In this document: piece by piece, positions 41,588-53,355 of the stretch | How the letters are laid out: every line of letters starts with the position of its first letter | Numbering within the stretch: the first letter of the stretch is position 1 | NCBI GenBank assembly: GCA_026119855.1 | Contig: JAOWBW010000379.1 | Coordinates: forward strand, 765,301-829,300 | Direction: 5' to 3' | Length of the DNA stretch: 64,000 nt | Origin: Campanula takesimana | Lineage: Eukaryota; Streptophyta; Magnoliopsida; Asterales; Campanulaceae | Translations under genes and position numbers: made by a program | The notes under the pieces: generated by a model | Told to the model about the DNA's origin: nothing | Seen by the model: the letters and a program-made list of their open reading frames with translations, nothing else | The model's database searches: none

Positions 41588-43176
41588 TGTTGGTCCCAAA
41601 TACATAACAAGGGTATGAAAGGAGGCTAGAGGGGGGGGGGGGGTGAATAGCCTACTTAAAATTTCAACCCTTTTTCAAAATTCAACCAAGTGCTTACAAT
41701 CTTGAGTTTGCGGTCGAGTAATAAACCGTGCGGTCAAGATGTAATATGCACAGCGGAAGTTTTCGATGGAAATAAGGTAGAGTTGGTTTTGACTAAAATC
41801 TCTGAGTAGGAATACCAGAACTCACGGTCAACCAAGTTGCGGTCAAATGAGTCCGGTCAAGGGTAAGTGCGGTCAAGAGATTTGCGGTCAAGAGATGGTT
41901 GAGAGTTTGAAAGTTGTCTTAGAAGTTTTGGTAAAAGATAAGTTAGTCAGATTTTAGCTAAGGCAATGTGGAAAACAGACAAACACAATTCACAGCAAGT
42001 TATTAAATCTGAAAGATCAAAACACTAAACGACAAACAAAGTTAATATGAACAATAAAGAACAAGATGAACAATACTTGAAAGTAAATTTGCAGAAAGTA
42101 AAATGACACAAGTATTTGGAAAGGTTCGATCTGTTAAAAGATCTACGTCCTTTACCAAGATGGTCAGTCTTGGATTTTGAATTGAGGTATATATTGATTC
42201 TTGAGTGTACAGATTACAGAGATGAAGCTTTGAATCAACACCTACTTTCTATGAAGAATAAATCCTAGACTTAGACCAGTGTATCCCTTTTGATTCAATC
42301 TAAGTGATTGATCAATTGGGGTGAGTGTGTGTGTAAGAATCTGAAGCTCTTTGAAATATATATGATTTAGAGCCTAAAGAATCTTATGTGTTACAAGGCT
42401 TGAGATGACGTGAATGTTCCTGGATATCTTTGAAGGTTTGAAGGTGAGATCTTGAAGATTCAAAGGATTCTGGAAATCTTGAGTATGATCTTCAATCACC
42501 AAGTATTTCAACATCAATTTCTCTCTTAGAATCTCTGCTTGCTTCAATGAAGAACTTAAGGGCTATTTATAGCCTTGAATGAGAAAATAGCTGTTGGATT
42601 TACTTGGGCTCCAAGTTGAAGGACAATGAGCTGTTGAATTCTGATTGGTGCTCAATCTGAGTTTGTCCTCTTTGCAGTTAAGAAGTGGTCCCACTTAGAT
42701 GAATTCAAATTTGAATAACTTGGGATCCAAGTTCTGCAACGTTCTAAACTAACCATAGTTTGACCATGGTTAAGTTTTAACAAACTTGGGTTCTTGGACA
42801 ACTTCATCATTTGCGGTCAAGGCCTCACGGTCGAGTGGCTTGCGGTCGAGGGGTCAGATGTGACCTGTTAAGATATGCCACAAAGATCACGGTCACTGAC
42901 TTCCGGTCAAGTGATTCACGGTCAAGTGGTCTTCCACGGTCAGGTGGTCTACCACGGTAAAGTTAATTCACGGTCAAGGTCTTGACCACTAAAATTCCAG
43001 ACTTAGAAAATTTTCAGCCTATCAATCTAAAGCCTATACTATCAAAGTGGACTATTCTAAAAATGAAGTTTAACACTTCTTACAATATATCCTAAAGTCC
43101 ACAAAAAGATAAAATCAGGTTATGGGATCAATCAAATCTAGGTAATAGGAGTGGTTTATAATAAGCATACCCAACA
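41588..43176 (-). repeat. 3' LTR of Copia-2
   Basis: 1589 bp. Two zones of GCGGTC/ACGGTCAAG words lie at about 41711-41890 and 42812-42985. The TATA element TATAAATA (minus strand, 42564-42571) sits in a GGCTATTTATAGCC palindrome. A G-run of about 13 at 41631-41643 is longer than in the other LTR. Confidence 0.95.
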
Positions 43177-43594
43177 ATCTCCCCCTATTTGATTGAGACC
43201 ATTACCTACTATAACAAAGTCTAATTCATTGTACTTGGTAATAACATGTTTTCAAGAAAATAATATTTTATTAATTTCATGCCCCAAGTCAATGCACACT
43301 CTAAGCCAGTATCATAGATTTCTATCAGCCTAAAAGGATAAAAAATACTAATCCTAGCAAGATAGACATATAAGGTTTGAATGCATTTTTAGAGAAAATA
43401 ACAATAAGTAAGCAAATGCATCAAACAAACATTCAAGAGGCACTCCACAAAAATATAACCATTAAAGTGAGGAGTGCAGACAAAAGAGATTAAAGTTTTA
43501 CAAACCCAAATAAAACAAACAGAAATAAAAATTGTTTAGACAAACATCAACAAATTGTTTCAAAGACCACACACGGTCAGTTCAAATGGTGGGA
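43177..43594 (-). other. Copia-2 polypurine tract and 3' untranslated region
   Basis: On the minus strand AAATAGGGGGAGAT (43177-43190) precedes the LTR. The rest is AT-rich without coding sequence. Confidence 0.8.
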
Positions 43595-46500
43595 TTAACC
43601 AAGATATGGATCTCCTTTAAAGTAGCAAAGATTAGTTGAGAGGCCAACTCCAGGTATGATGATGGGGTCCTTGAGGTCATTTACTTCCAGGAAGTCTGAG
43701 TTGTTCATGGTTGGAAATTCAAAACTATCTTCACCTTCATCTTCTTCTTCTCTAGCAATCCTGTTTCCATGCCCGGTCGCTTGATTTTTAGAGGAGGAGC
43801 CTTGAGAGCTAGCAAGGTTGTCCACGGTCAATTGTAGGGTAGAAATTTTGCTTATCACTTCCTGCACATTTGAGTTAGCATTTTCATAAACCCTATCAAT
43901 CTTGGAAGTTTGACCTTCAAGCCGTTGGGTGTGGACTTGCATAGCTTGCCTCATAGCTTCTATCTTGGGCGTGAACTTTTCTGCGACCGATAACAAACCA
44001 ACAGAAACACTTGCGTTGATTTCCGCTTTGAGAGAGGTCTTGACCTTATCCATCTCCTCAAATAGAAAATTCTTGTTGCCTGTCATCACCTTTGACATTT
44101 CTTTGCCAGCTTCATCAATTGTCTTGACCAGTGAACGGTCAATGGAATTGGATTGTGCCTTGAGTTCCTCTTTAAGATCAGCACGGGTGAGAGAAGCGGT
44201 AGAAGTGGATGCGGTCAAGGCAATGTTGGGATTCACGGTAGCTAGACTTTCAAGAATAGCCTTTGTTATGTTCTGACTCTCCCCCTTAATGGTCTCAACA
44301 ACAGAAGTCTTGAGCTGATCAACCTCATTCTGCAACTTAATCTGGTTTGCAGCAAGCTTTGCAACCTCACCTTGAGTATCAAGGTTGATCTGAGTCAAGA
44401 ACTCAATAGCAGTTAAAATGTGAGCCATTTGATCGACCGTACCAGAAGCGGTCGGAGGAGCTTGAGTAGACTGAAGGGGTGAGGGAGAAGGAGACTTGGT
44501 TAAAATATCATCATGGTCACTGGGTACACGGTCGCCATCTTGACCGTGACCCTGAAGCTCAACATCAGTGGACTTGTCTTGTTCAGCGGTCGCCTCAACA
44601 GGATGCACTTGATCATTATCACTAAAATCAGGACTGTCTATATTCACAATTTTCTCAACATGTTCAACATCACCACCTTCAATATCTTGATTACCAGATT
44701 CACCACTTGATTCTACTATCTCCACATCATCTGGTTCATCAACTAAGTCAAGAGTGTGCTTTGCTCTTTGACGGTGCGGTTGAGTAGGGGGAACATTAAT
44801 ATCCTCATCACGGTCGCCTTGCATAGGGGAACCTGATGGAGTAAAAACAGGAGATGCGGTCGACGGAGGTGGTTGAGATACCTTGGTTTTCTTTGAGGTT
44901 TGGATGGGACTAAGTGAGAGGTCCCTTTTCTTGGATTTCTCCCCCTGAGATGGAACGGGGAGTGCAGAAGACTTTGTTTTGAAGGATTTGGATGGTGCGG
45001 TCGGAGAGAGCATGGTATGCTTGGAGACGGTTGATTTGGAGGGAGGTACAGTTGACTTTACTTTGAGAGGAACGGTAGAGGGAATTCTGGAAGGGGGCTT
45101 GACTGTTGAAGGTTCTTTAATAATCACTCCGGTCAAAGGTTTGATTTTGGAAGGAGCGGTCGAGGCACTGGCAATTCCTTTGCCTTTGACTCTCCTAGAC
45201 ACTTGTTCCTCAGCTTCTTCATCATCCTCTTCATCATCATGAACAGATGAGGACTTTCCAGGAGCATCAAGTCCTAATGCTAATCTAGCAGCCTTGGTGA
45301 AGTTGGGAGGGATGTATTTTTCTCTTTTATGCTCAGGTTCACGGTTTCTGTACTCTTGATACTGAACATCACCAAATCTGTTGCAGTAGGTGGATCTCAT
45401 AGTCTTGATGTCAAAGACCTTGGATAATGAGATAGTCACACTAGCATCTTTGTCCCTGTTGATTTCCCTTCGAACTTCAGGGATGAATTTGAATAGGAGG
45501 GAAAGGAACCTGGTGTTTTTCTTGTACTTGGTGATGGCCTGATCAGATAGTTGCTTCTTGTAATCATGAATGTGGTCCAACAATAGTCCATACAGGATCT
45601 TGGGCCAGTTCAATGTTCGACCGAGATAGATTGCGGTTGATAGCTTCCATTGGGTAGAGTTGAAGTTTCCATGATTGCCACTTTTGCAAAGAAGACCATG
45701 GCCAACCAGATGACCAATATAGTACATCACTTCAGGAAATGTCTTGCGGTAGGGCTTGCATACTCCTCATCAGTTAGGGAGATAGGGGCCTCAGTGTCGA
45801 TGTCAAGGCCAAGTGTGGCAGCAATGTCGGTGTAATTAATCTCAACTTTGTGACCGTAAACCTCAGCTTCAATCCAATTGGGCGGTCTGTTATGATCATC
45901 TCTCCCTTTGGTTTCTTTAGCTGTGGAGTAGAATTCTCCAACTGCGGCAAGGTAGTGATCAGGTTGATTCATGGTGAAGTAATGAAGTATGCCAGATTTC
46001 TTCATCCTTTTGATCAAATGCCTCCCAATAGCATCCTTTTGGAGGTCTTCATAGTCAATAACGCACCCAGGAATGAATGATTGTTCTTCCTACAAAATTG
46101 AGAAAGTTAGCAACACTGATGCGGTCGACCAATGTGCGGTCGAAGGATTAATGATGATGCGGTCGACAGGCACACGGTAGACAGAGAGAACGGTCGACGC
46201 AAAAACACTTAGAAATATTTTAACGAAGTTTCCAAAATACGCACAAACACCATAACACTATGTGTAATAAGATGATACGAATCAAAAAGTTATTTCTCAG
46301 GAACACGAAGAACACCTCAAGAACATGAAGAACACTGTTCATGACGAAAACCCAGAAAATGATTCTATGCACGAAAATCAATAAAAATTATATCAATGTG
46401 AGCATAAAAACCGATTACACGCATAAATAACATCAATCTCATTATCAAAACAACATAAATATACAGAATATGAAAGGGCAAAGTTTAACCAAAAGGCTTT

Positions 46501-46788
46501 AAAAGAAATCATGGCATAGAGAGATTTATCAACTAGAATATGAATCTAAGCACTATATGGAACTCGAAATCATGAAAATAACTAGAATGAGCATTATCAA
46601 AGCATATAACAACCCAGAAATTGAATCAAGACATTAGAATATGAAGGGTTGTTGAAACCCGCCAAAAACAAAAACGAAAAGCTGAAAATAGGAGAGTTTT
46701 GGGTCAAAAAATCATACCATTGTGTCTTCAGAGTGTTGTTCTTGTGATTTCTTAGATGATTTCGTTGGTTGAGTTGATTTTGGTGCCA
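43595..46788 (-). pseudogene. Copia-2 ORF3, Sire-type 'envelope-like' gene with a frameshift
   Basis: Exon 1 is at 46788-46717 (MAPKSTQPTKSSKKS, donor ATG|GTATGA). After an intron ending TTTTGTAG near 46091 exon 2 starts with EEQSFIPGCVIDYEDL. The frame open from there ends at 45727, while the rest of the protein (from about 45730 to 43595) is in another frame, so a small indel lies around 45730-45765. The long second part has the YIGHLVGHGLL region, a Ser/Pro/Lys-rich low-complexity stretch, acidic repeats and a C-terminal coiled coil. It is a homologue of Copia-1 ORF3 by layout and by LNWP and HLVG words. No membrane segment is evident. Confidence 0.75.
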
Positions 46789-47503
46789 TTTATAGAGAAA
46801 GTGAGAGTGAAATGATGAAGGAATGGAGAGAGGGTGAACTGGGTTTGTAGAGAGAGAGCAGAGAGAGACAGTGAGTAGAGAGAGAAAGTGAGGAAGGGGG
46901 GGTTTCTGATAAAAATGCAGAGAGGTAGAGGTGAGGGGTAGTGGAACGGTTTTATGCAGAAAGAAGTGGGAGGTTAACTCTGAAAAAACTCAGAGATTTG
47001 ACCAGAGATGTCCTTTTGCCATAAATGCATGGATAGTGACGGCGGACATAAATAGGGAACAAAATTAATTGCAAATGATTTGAATTAAATAAAAACGAGG
47101 GAAAAGAGGAAATTACGGAATTACCCCTTTTGATGACTAAGATGATCCTAAAATTTGCTAAGTTAGAAACACTTACCTGGTCACCTAGCTTTTTGCGGTC
47201 AGGTGCTTGACCGTGACTTCATGCGGTCAAGATATTACCTTGGCCTATGAATGCTTCTCTAAAGCAGTGAACCAATGTCATCATTTTCATGCGGTAGGCT
47301 TCTCCAAAGCCTTTGAACAAATTTCATTCTTTCATGCGGTCGGAGTATTTTGCGGTCAACAATGATGCGGTCGGTATACTTGATGGATTTTAATGCATCG
47401 ACCGTGATTGCTTTACCGGTAAGGGTGTTGACCGTGACCTACTTGTTTTTGAACTTGGATAAAACATAAGACATTAGCACAATCAAAGTATATGGACAAG
47501 TAA
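46789..47503 (-). other. Pol-ORF3 spacer of Copia-2 with GCGGTC-word cluster
   Basis: About ten GCGGTC or GACCGTGA words lie between 47190 and 47440, matching in place the GCGCC cluster of Copia-1 (34318-34505). A GA-rich leader (46795-46880) precedes ORF3 on the minus strand, like the CT leader of Copia-1. No coding sequence. Confidence 0.6.
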
Positions 47504-50500
47504 TTAAAGTTCTAGCATACCCATTTCTCCTCTAAGATACCTAAATCTTTTGGAATCCAAAGCCTTGGTGAGAATATCTGCAATTTGATTGTCAGTACTC
47601 ACATACTCTAGATGGATATTACCTTTTTCCACATGATCCTTGAGAAAGTGGTATTTGATATCAATGTGTTTGGTCTTTGAATGCATGACAGGGTTGTTGG
47701 AGACAGCAATGGTAGATGTGTTGTCACAATAAATTGGACAATTTTCTTCTTTGATTCCGTAGTCGACCAATTGTTGCTTCATCCATAGCACTTGGCAGCA
47801 GTAGCTTCCAGCAGCTATATATTCAGCTTCAGTGGTAGATACAGAGACTGAGGCTTGTTTCTTGCTTGCCCATGAAACTAGTCGATTTCCAAGGAAATGA
47901 CAAGTTCCACTTGTGCTTTTCCTGTCTATTGTACATGCTTCATAATCTGCATCTGAGTAACCTATAAGATCAAAATTTGAATCTTTGGAGTACCAAAGTC
48001 CAAGGTTAATAATCCCAGATAGATATCGAATAATACGTTTAACAGCAATAAGATGTACTTCTCTAGGATCAGCTTGATAACGAGCACAAACGCAAACACT
48101 AAACATGATATCTGGCCTACTAGCAGTTAAGTAGAGGAGAGAGCCAATCATACCTCGATATAAGGTTTGATCAACCTTCTTACCTTTCAAGTCTTTATCT
48201 AGCTTGTTAGCAGTAGCCATAGGAGTGTCGTATGCCTTTGCATTTTCAAGTCCAAATTTCTTGATAAGGCCCTTTGTGTACTTTGCTTGATCGAGGAAGA
48301 TGCCTTCAGCACATTGTTTAATTTGAAGCCCAAGGAAGAATGTTAATTCTCCCATCATGCTCATCTCAAATTTGCTTTTCATTAGTTTCTCAAATCGCTT
48401 ACACAACAATTCAATAGTAGAGCCAAAAATAATATCATCTACATATATTTGAACTAATAAAGTATGATCATGATATTTAGCAATGAATAGAGTTGTGTCA
48501 TTCTTACCACGCTTGAAGCCTTTCTCTAGGAGAAATTTAGATAGAGTATCATACCATGCACGTGGAGCTTGTTTGAGTCCATATAAAGCTTTACGGAGTT
48601 TGTAGACATGATTTGGAAATTTGGGGTCTTCAAATCCGGGCGGTTGAGCAATAAAGACTGTTTCTTGAAGTTCTCCATTGAGAAATGCACTCTTCACATC
48701 CATTTGATATAGCTTGAATCTTTTGTAAGAGGCATAAGCTAAGAATATCCTTATAGCTTCGAGTCTTGCAACGGGGGCAAATGTTTCATCATAATCAATG
48801 CCTTCTTCTTGTCTATATCCTTGTGCAACCAACCTAGCTTTGTTCCTTGTGATGCTTCCATTATCATCCATCTTGTTTCGGAACACCCACTTTGTACCAA
48901 TCACTCCTTGATCTTGAGGCCTTGGAACTAAGGTCCAAACTTTACATCTTTCAAATTGGTTGAGCTCTTCTTGCATAGCAACAACCCAACTTGAGTCTTG
49001 GAGTGCTTCATCAACTTTCTTGGGTTCAACTTGAGATATAAATGCGGTAAGTGCATCATAGTTTGATCTTGTTCGAACACCAGAATGCAAATCACCAATG
49101 ATATTCTGAATTGGGTGATCTCTAACCTCACGAACTTCTTGAGGTATATCTGGTTGAGTTGATGGTGGTTGTAAATATTCTAGTGGTACATCATTTGTGC
49201 CATCCCAATCATAAGTAATTTGAGGGATAGGTTCTTCCGCATTGATGGGTGTTTCAACTTCAACTCCATTTGAGGTAGCTTCTGGTGCTTCATATGAGGT
49301 AGATGGAGGTGCAGTTGAGGTAGATGGGTTTCCTTGAGTTGATTGATTTTGAGGTTGAGTTGTACCTGTCTCATTTATCTCAACAAAATCATCAGCAACA
49401 TTTGGAGCCATATGTGGCTCAAGGAGAGATTGTTCATCAAAGGTAACATGGACAGATTCTACTATCTTACGAGTGGTTTTATTAAATACATGAAAATCTT
49501 TTGAGTGTTTAGCATACCCAATAAATATACCTTCATCGGCCTTAGGAGCAAATTTGCCTCGATGTTCTTTACCATTGTAGAGTATGAAGCATTTGCATCC
49601 AAATATCTTGAAGTATGCTATGTTGGGGGTTCTTCCTCTCCAAAGTTCATAAGGAGTTTTGTTGTAGGTCTTGTTGATGAGGGATCTATTTTGAGTGAAG
49701 CATGCTGTGTTGACGGCTTCAGCCCAAAAGTATTGAGGTAGCTTTGCTTCAGCAATCATGGTTTTTCCGGCCTCTATCAATGTTCTATTCTTCCTTTCCA
49801 CAACACCGTTTTGTTGTGGAACTCCAGCAGCAGAGAAGTTGTGGTCAATACCATGATCATCACAGTATTGAGCAACACCGTTGTTCTTGAATTCTGTACC
49901 GTTGTCGGATCGAACACTAACGATGTCATCTTCCTTTTGTGTTTGGAGCTGTCTAAAGAGTGCGGTCAAAATGTCATAACAATCATCTTTGGAGCTCATC
50001 ATCTCGACCCACGTATATCTTGAGTAGTCATCTACCACAACTAAGGTATATCTATTTCCTCCAATACTTGCGGTAGTAACGGGTCCAAACAAATCCATAT
50101 GTAGCAGTTGCAAACATCTAGAAGTTGAGGGTGTGGTCTTGCTCGAGAAAGACACCTTCGGTTGTTTGCCTAGTTGACATGCTGTGCACTTCTCATCGTG
50201 GTGATCAGCTACTTTGGGTAGACCACGAACTAGATTTTCTCTACCAATATTGGAGAGATACTTGAAGTTTAAGTGACTTAGTCTTTTATGCCACAGCCAA
50301 CTATTCTCACTAACATTCTTTGCTACAAAACAGAGATTAGAAGAAATGCAAGATGAAGTAAAATCAACAACATAAACATTTTTCTTACGAATCCCTTTGA
50401 GCAAAGTGACGCCGGATATGCCATCTTTGATGAGACAGAAATTTGAAGTGAAGTGGCATTGCAATCCTTTGTCGCAGAACTAAGATATTGAGAGTAGATT

Positions 50501-50735
50501 GTGTTGTAGTCCAATAACTAGAGAGACTTCTTGGATGGTGATTTTTCCTTTACGAATGACTCCATATCCTACAGTCTTTCCTTTGTTATTATCTCCGAAG
50601 GTTACTGATGGCCCTTTTTCTTCACGGACATCTTCCAATAAATTGATATCTCCGGTCATGTGCCTTGAGCAGCCACTATCGAGATACCATAAACTTGATT
50701 TATCCTTGAAGTGTCCAGCAATTAAGCAGAGGACC
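47504..50735 (-). pseudogene. Copia-2 Pol, one stop codon in protease
   Basis: The chain begins after an acceptor-like TTTTATAG with VLCLIAGHFKDKSS and the protease motif YLDSGCSRHMTG. A TAG at 50480-50482 interrupts it in NLLSIS-stop-FCDKG, where Copia-1 has Gln; CAG to TAG fits. From 50464 to 47504 the frame is open for 986 residues, with integrase (WLWHKRLSHLNF, VRSDNGTEF, PQQNGVVERKNR), RT (KSAFLNGEL, YVDDIIFGS) and RNase H (GYSDADYEACTIDRKS, STTEAEY, KHIDIKYHFLKDHV). Apart from the stop it looks complete. Confidence 0.9.
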
Positions 50736-50791
50736 TATAAAATAAACATTTAAGAACAAGGTCCCCTTTTTATTCTTTTGGGTCCAAAGGG

Positions 50792-51180
50792 TTAGCAACT
50801 TTTAACAACCCACACTTGCCTCACAGAAGGGGGTTTAAGCCTTCTGGGATTTAGTGTGAATCTTAAAAGACATTCAGCAGCCTTGTGACCATAATCATCA
50901 CACACGGAACAATGGTGGAAGCCACCCAACTAAGGGTTAACAAACTTCGTTGTGGTCTTGAGCACAACATCGTTAACTGGTATGGAAGATCTCTCCTGAG
51001 CAAAGTTCAATTTCTTGAACTTGACCGCATGACCCTTGTTTGCGGTCGACATGCCGCGGAAGGCTACTCGATCGGATCTTGAGGTTGATGCGCGGTCGTG
51101 TCCAGGTACCTTACCAGAGTATTCCTCTGCGGTAGAATCTTCCATGACTTTTTCTTTAAACTTTGAAGCCTTGCCAGTTT
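50792..51180 (-). pseudogene. Copia-2 Gag, C-terminal part
   Basis: Continues the Gag chain after Gypsy-B; the frame is preserved if one TSD copy is removed. It reads GKASKFKEKVMEDSTAEEY onward, meets a TAG at 50930-50932 after KFVNP, and goes on in frame with GGFHHCSVCDDYGHKAAEC, the second zinc knuckle, to VWVVKSC and TAA at 50792-50794. Confidence 0.8.
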
Positions 51181-53306
51181 TGTCGCGACCCCGGACCCCG
51201 CGGGCCCGAGACCGCGATCTGGACGTCGACTCTAAAACCAAAACTGTGAAATACCGAAGTTAAAAATTTCCATTTGATACCAAAAGGTGATGATCCAAAG
51301 TTTTACAAAACCAAGTTTGATAAAAACCAATTACAACTATCATAAACTTCCACAAGTTTATGCCCAACAAAATACAAATATACAATTCATAATGACGTCA
51401 TTGTTTGGTACAACTATCCCAAAAGGTTACACATTTATATAATGTAAACCAACCTATGACAACTTTCCCCAAAAGAATGTATCCACACTCGATGTCCTCT
51501 TTCTCGTGATCAGCGAGACTAATCCTTAGCACCTGGGGGGGGTTAAGGAAAAACAAAGATAAAAGAGAAGGGGTGAGATAAATCTCAATAAGTTACTAAT
51601 GCAACTACATGACATGCTATTATGCACGAAGCGATAAGCAATAATAAATATCACATAGCACATAGCATTTATCACATAACAGATAGCAGCGGAAATAAAC
51701 ACATAACAAAGGATATAAGCCAAGGTTTCCAAACCGATACATCCAAATAAAGGATCGCTGCGCAGCTTCAATAATCAACAAATCATCATCTTCACAATAG
51801 CATGAAAGCCGAAGAGAAAACCCCGGTACCGGAACAATAACCATAAAAGTGTCACAAAGGACAAGAGCCATGACACAAAGTCATGCCCGGTAGCTAGATA
51901 CATTCACAAAGGAAGCTAACTTATCTTTTCCAAGGCCAATCTGGAAAAGGGGTATAGAAGGGGGCAAAACAATGGTCAACATTATAATGGACTTGGCTTT
52001 GCCATTATAATCTTTCCCATCGCCCGATGCAACAAATATGCCAGCCGGGCTTCCAAATAAATGCTAAGTAATAATAATTTAGAATGAATAAATAACTTAA
52101 GGTTCCAAAGTAGGGAACCAATCCAATTAAATCACCACAAAGGTAAACCAATACAAACCGCACATCAAAGATGAACCACATTCCCAAAATGATACTTAAT
52201 CAAATTCCATATCGTATTTATTTACAAAAGAATCAAATCCAATAAATAAAGTGTTCCACGGTGTTATCTTAAGTTAATTAGAAGAAATAAACCTAAACTA
52301 GATAAGCCTTAAGTCTTAAACCAAGCAAAAGGGCAAAATCCTGGAACAGGGGGCGGGCGGGCGCCTGGCATGGGGGCGGGCGGGCGCCTGAATGACCAGA
52401 AGGTCTGGTCATCAGAAAAGGACATGTAGGCGGGCGCCTGGAGGGGGTCGGGCGCGCGCTTGGTCTACGGGCTGGGAGGAATTCCCAGCTGGGTTTAAGG
52501 CAAAATCCACCATTTTCAACCAAATTTCTTACCCAAATCGAAATGCCCCAAATTTTACTCTTAGCACAAGTTCAAAACTGAACCAAAACAACAACTAAAC
52601 TTGAAGGAGACACAAATAACATCCTTCATCAACCTCAAACCAAAATTAACCCAATTTTCATAAAATCACCATTTTTGACCAAAACTCAAATAAATTCCAA
52701 ACAAATTCAAAATCCAACCAAACTTCAAATATAACACATCAAGCATTATCTAAACATGATATGAACATTTTAGCATCAAAATGGGGGAAAAGTAACTTAC
52801 TTGATAAATCTCAAAGTTGACGGAATTCAATTCTTTTTGGTTCTACGCGATCCTATCGACGATCTAAACAAGTTTCACGTTTTAAGAAATGAGAGATTAT
52901 GAGAGGAAGAGGAAGTAAATGAAGAGAGATGAAGAGAAGAAAAAGCTTACCCTTCTATGGAGAGAGAGAGGGAAATGGGCTGGGAAAGGGATGGAGGTGG
53001 AGTGTGAGGATGGGGGAGGTGAGGGAAGGAGTAGGGAGGGAGTAGGGAAATGGTTTAAAAGATTTACACTTAGGCCCCCTCCACTACATTACACTCAAAT
53101 ACTACACTCCCTACTAATAATTAAGACCCAACAATACTACACTAACCCAAACGACTCAATTAAAATGCTAGGCATAATTATTATGAAACATAAAATGCAC
53201 ACATAATTATTTAAATAAATAATAATTTAAATAAATAAATGGGCAATTAAATAAATAATAATTATTTAATGCTAATAAAATAGAGCCTAGATTTCGGTTC
53301 GTGACA
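51181..53306 (-). repeat. 3' LTR of Gypsy-B
   Basis: 2126 bp. GC-rich words GGGCGGGCGGGCGCCTG lie at 52346-52463 inside an otherwise AT-rich LTR. Confidence 0.95.
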
Positions 53307-53325
53307 TTCACTCCCCCTTAAAGAA
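53307..53325 (-). other. Gypsy-B polypurine tract
   Basis: On the minus strand AAGGGGGAGTGAA directly precedes the LTR start TGTCACGAAC. Confidence 0.75.
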
Positions 53326-53355
53326 AATTCGACCCGAATTTTAACGAGACTCACC

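Noticed and set aside
51535..51545. G-quadruplex regulatory element at the G-run
   Set aside because: A single G-run without three partners nearby does not support a quadruplex.
52293..52598. Pro/Arg-rich small proteins over the GC-rich LTR block (also 59050-59355)
   Set aside because: They are readings of the GGGCGGGCGCC repeat on both strands inside LTRs.
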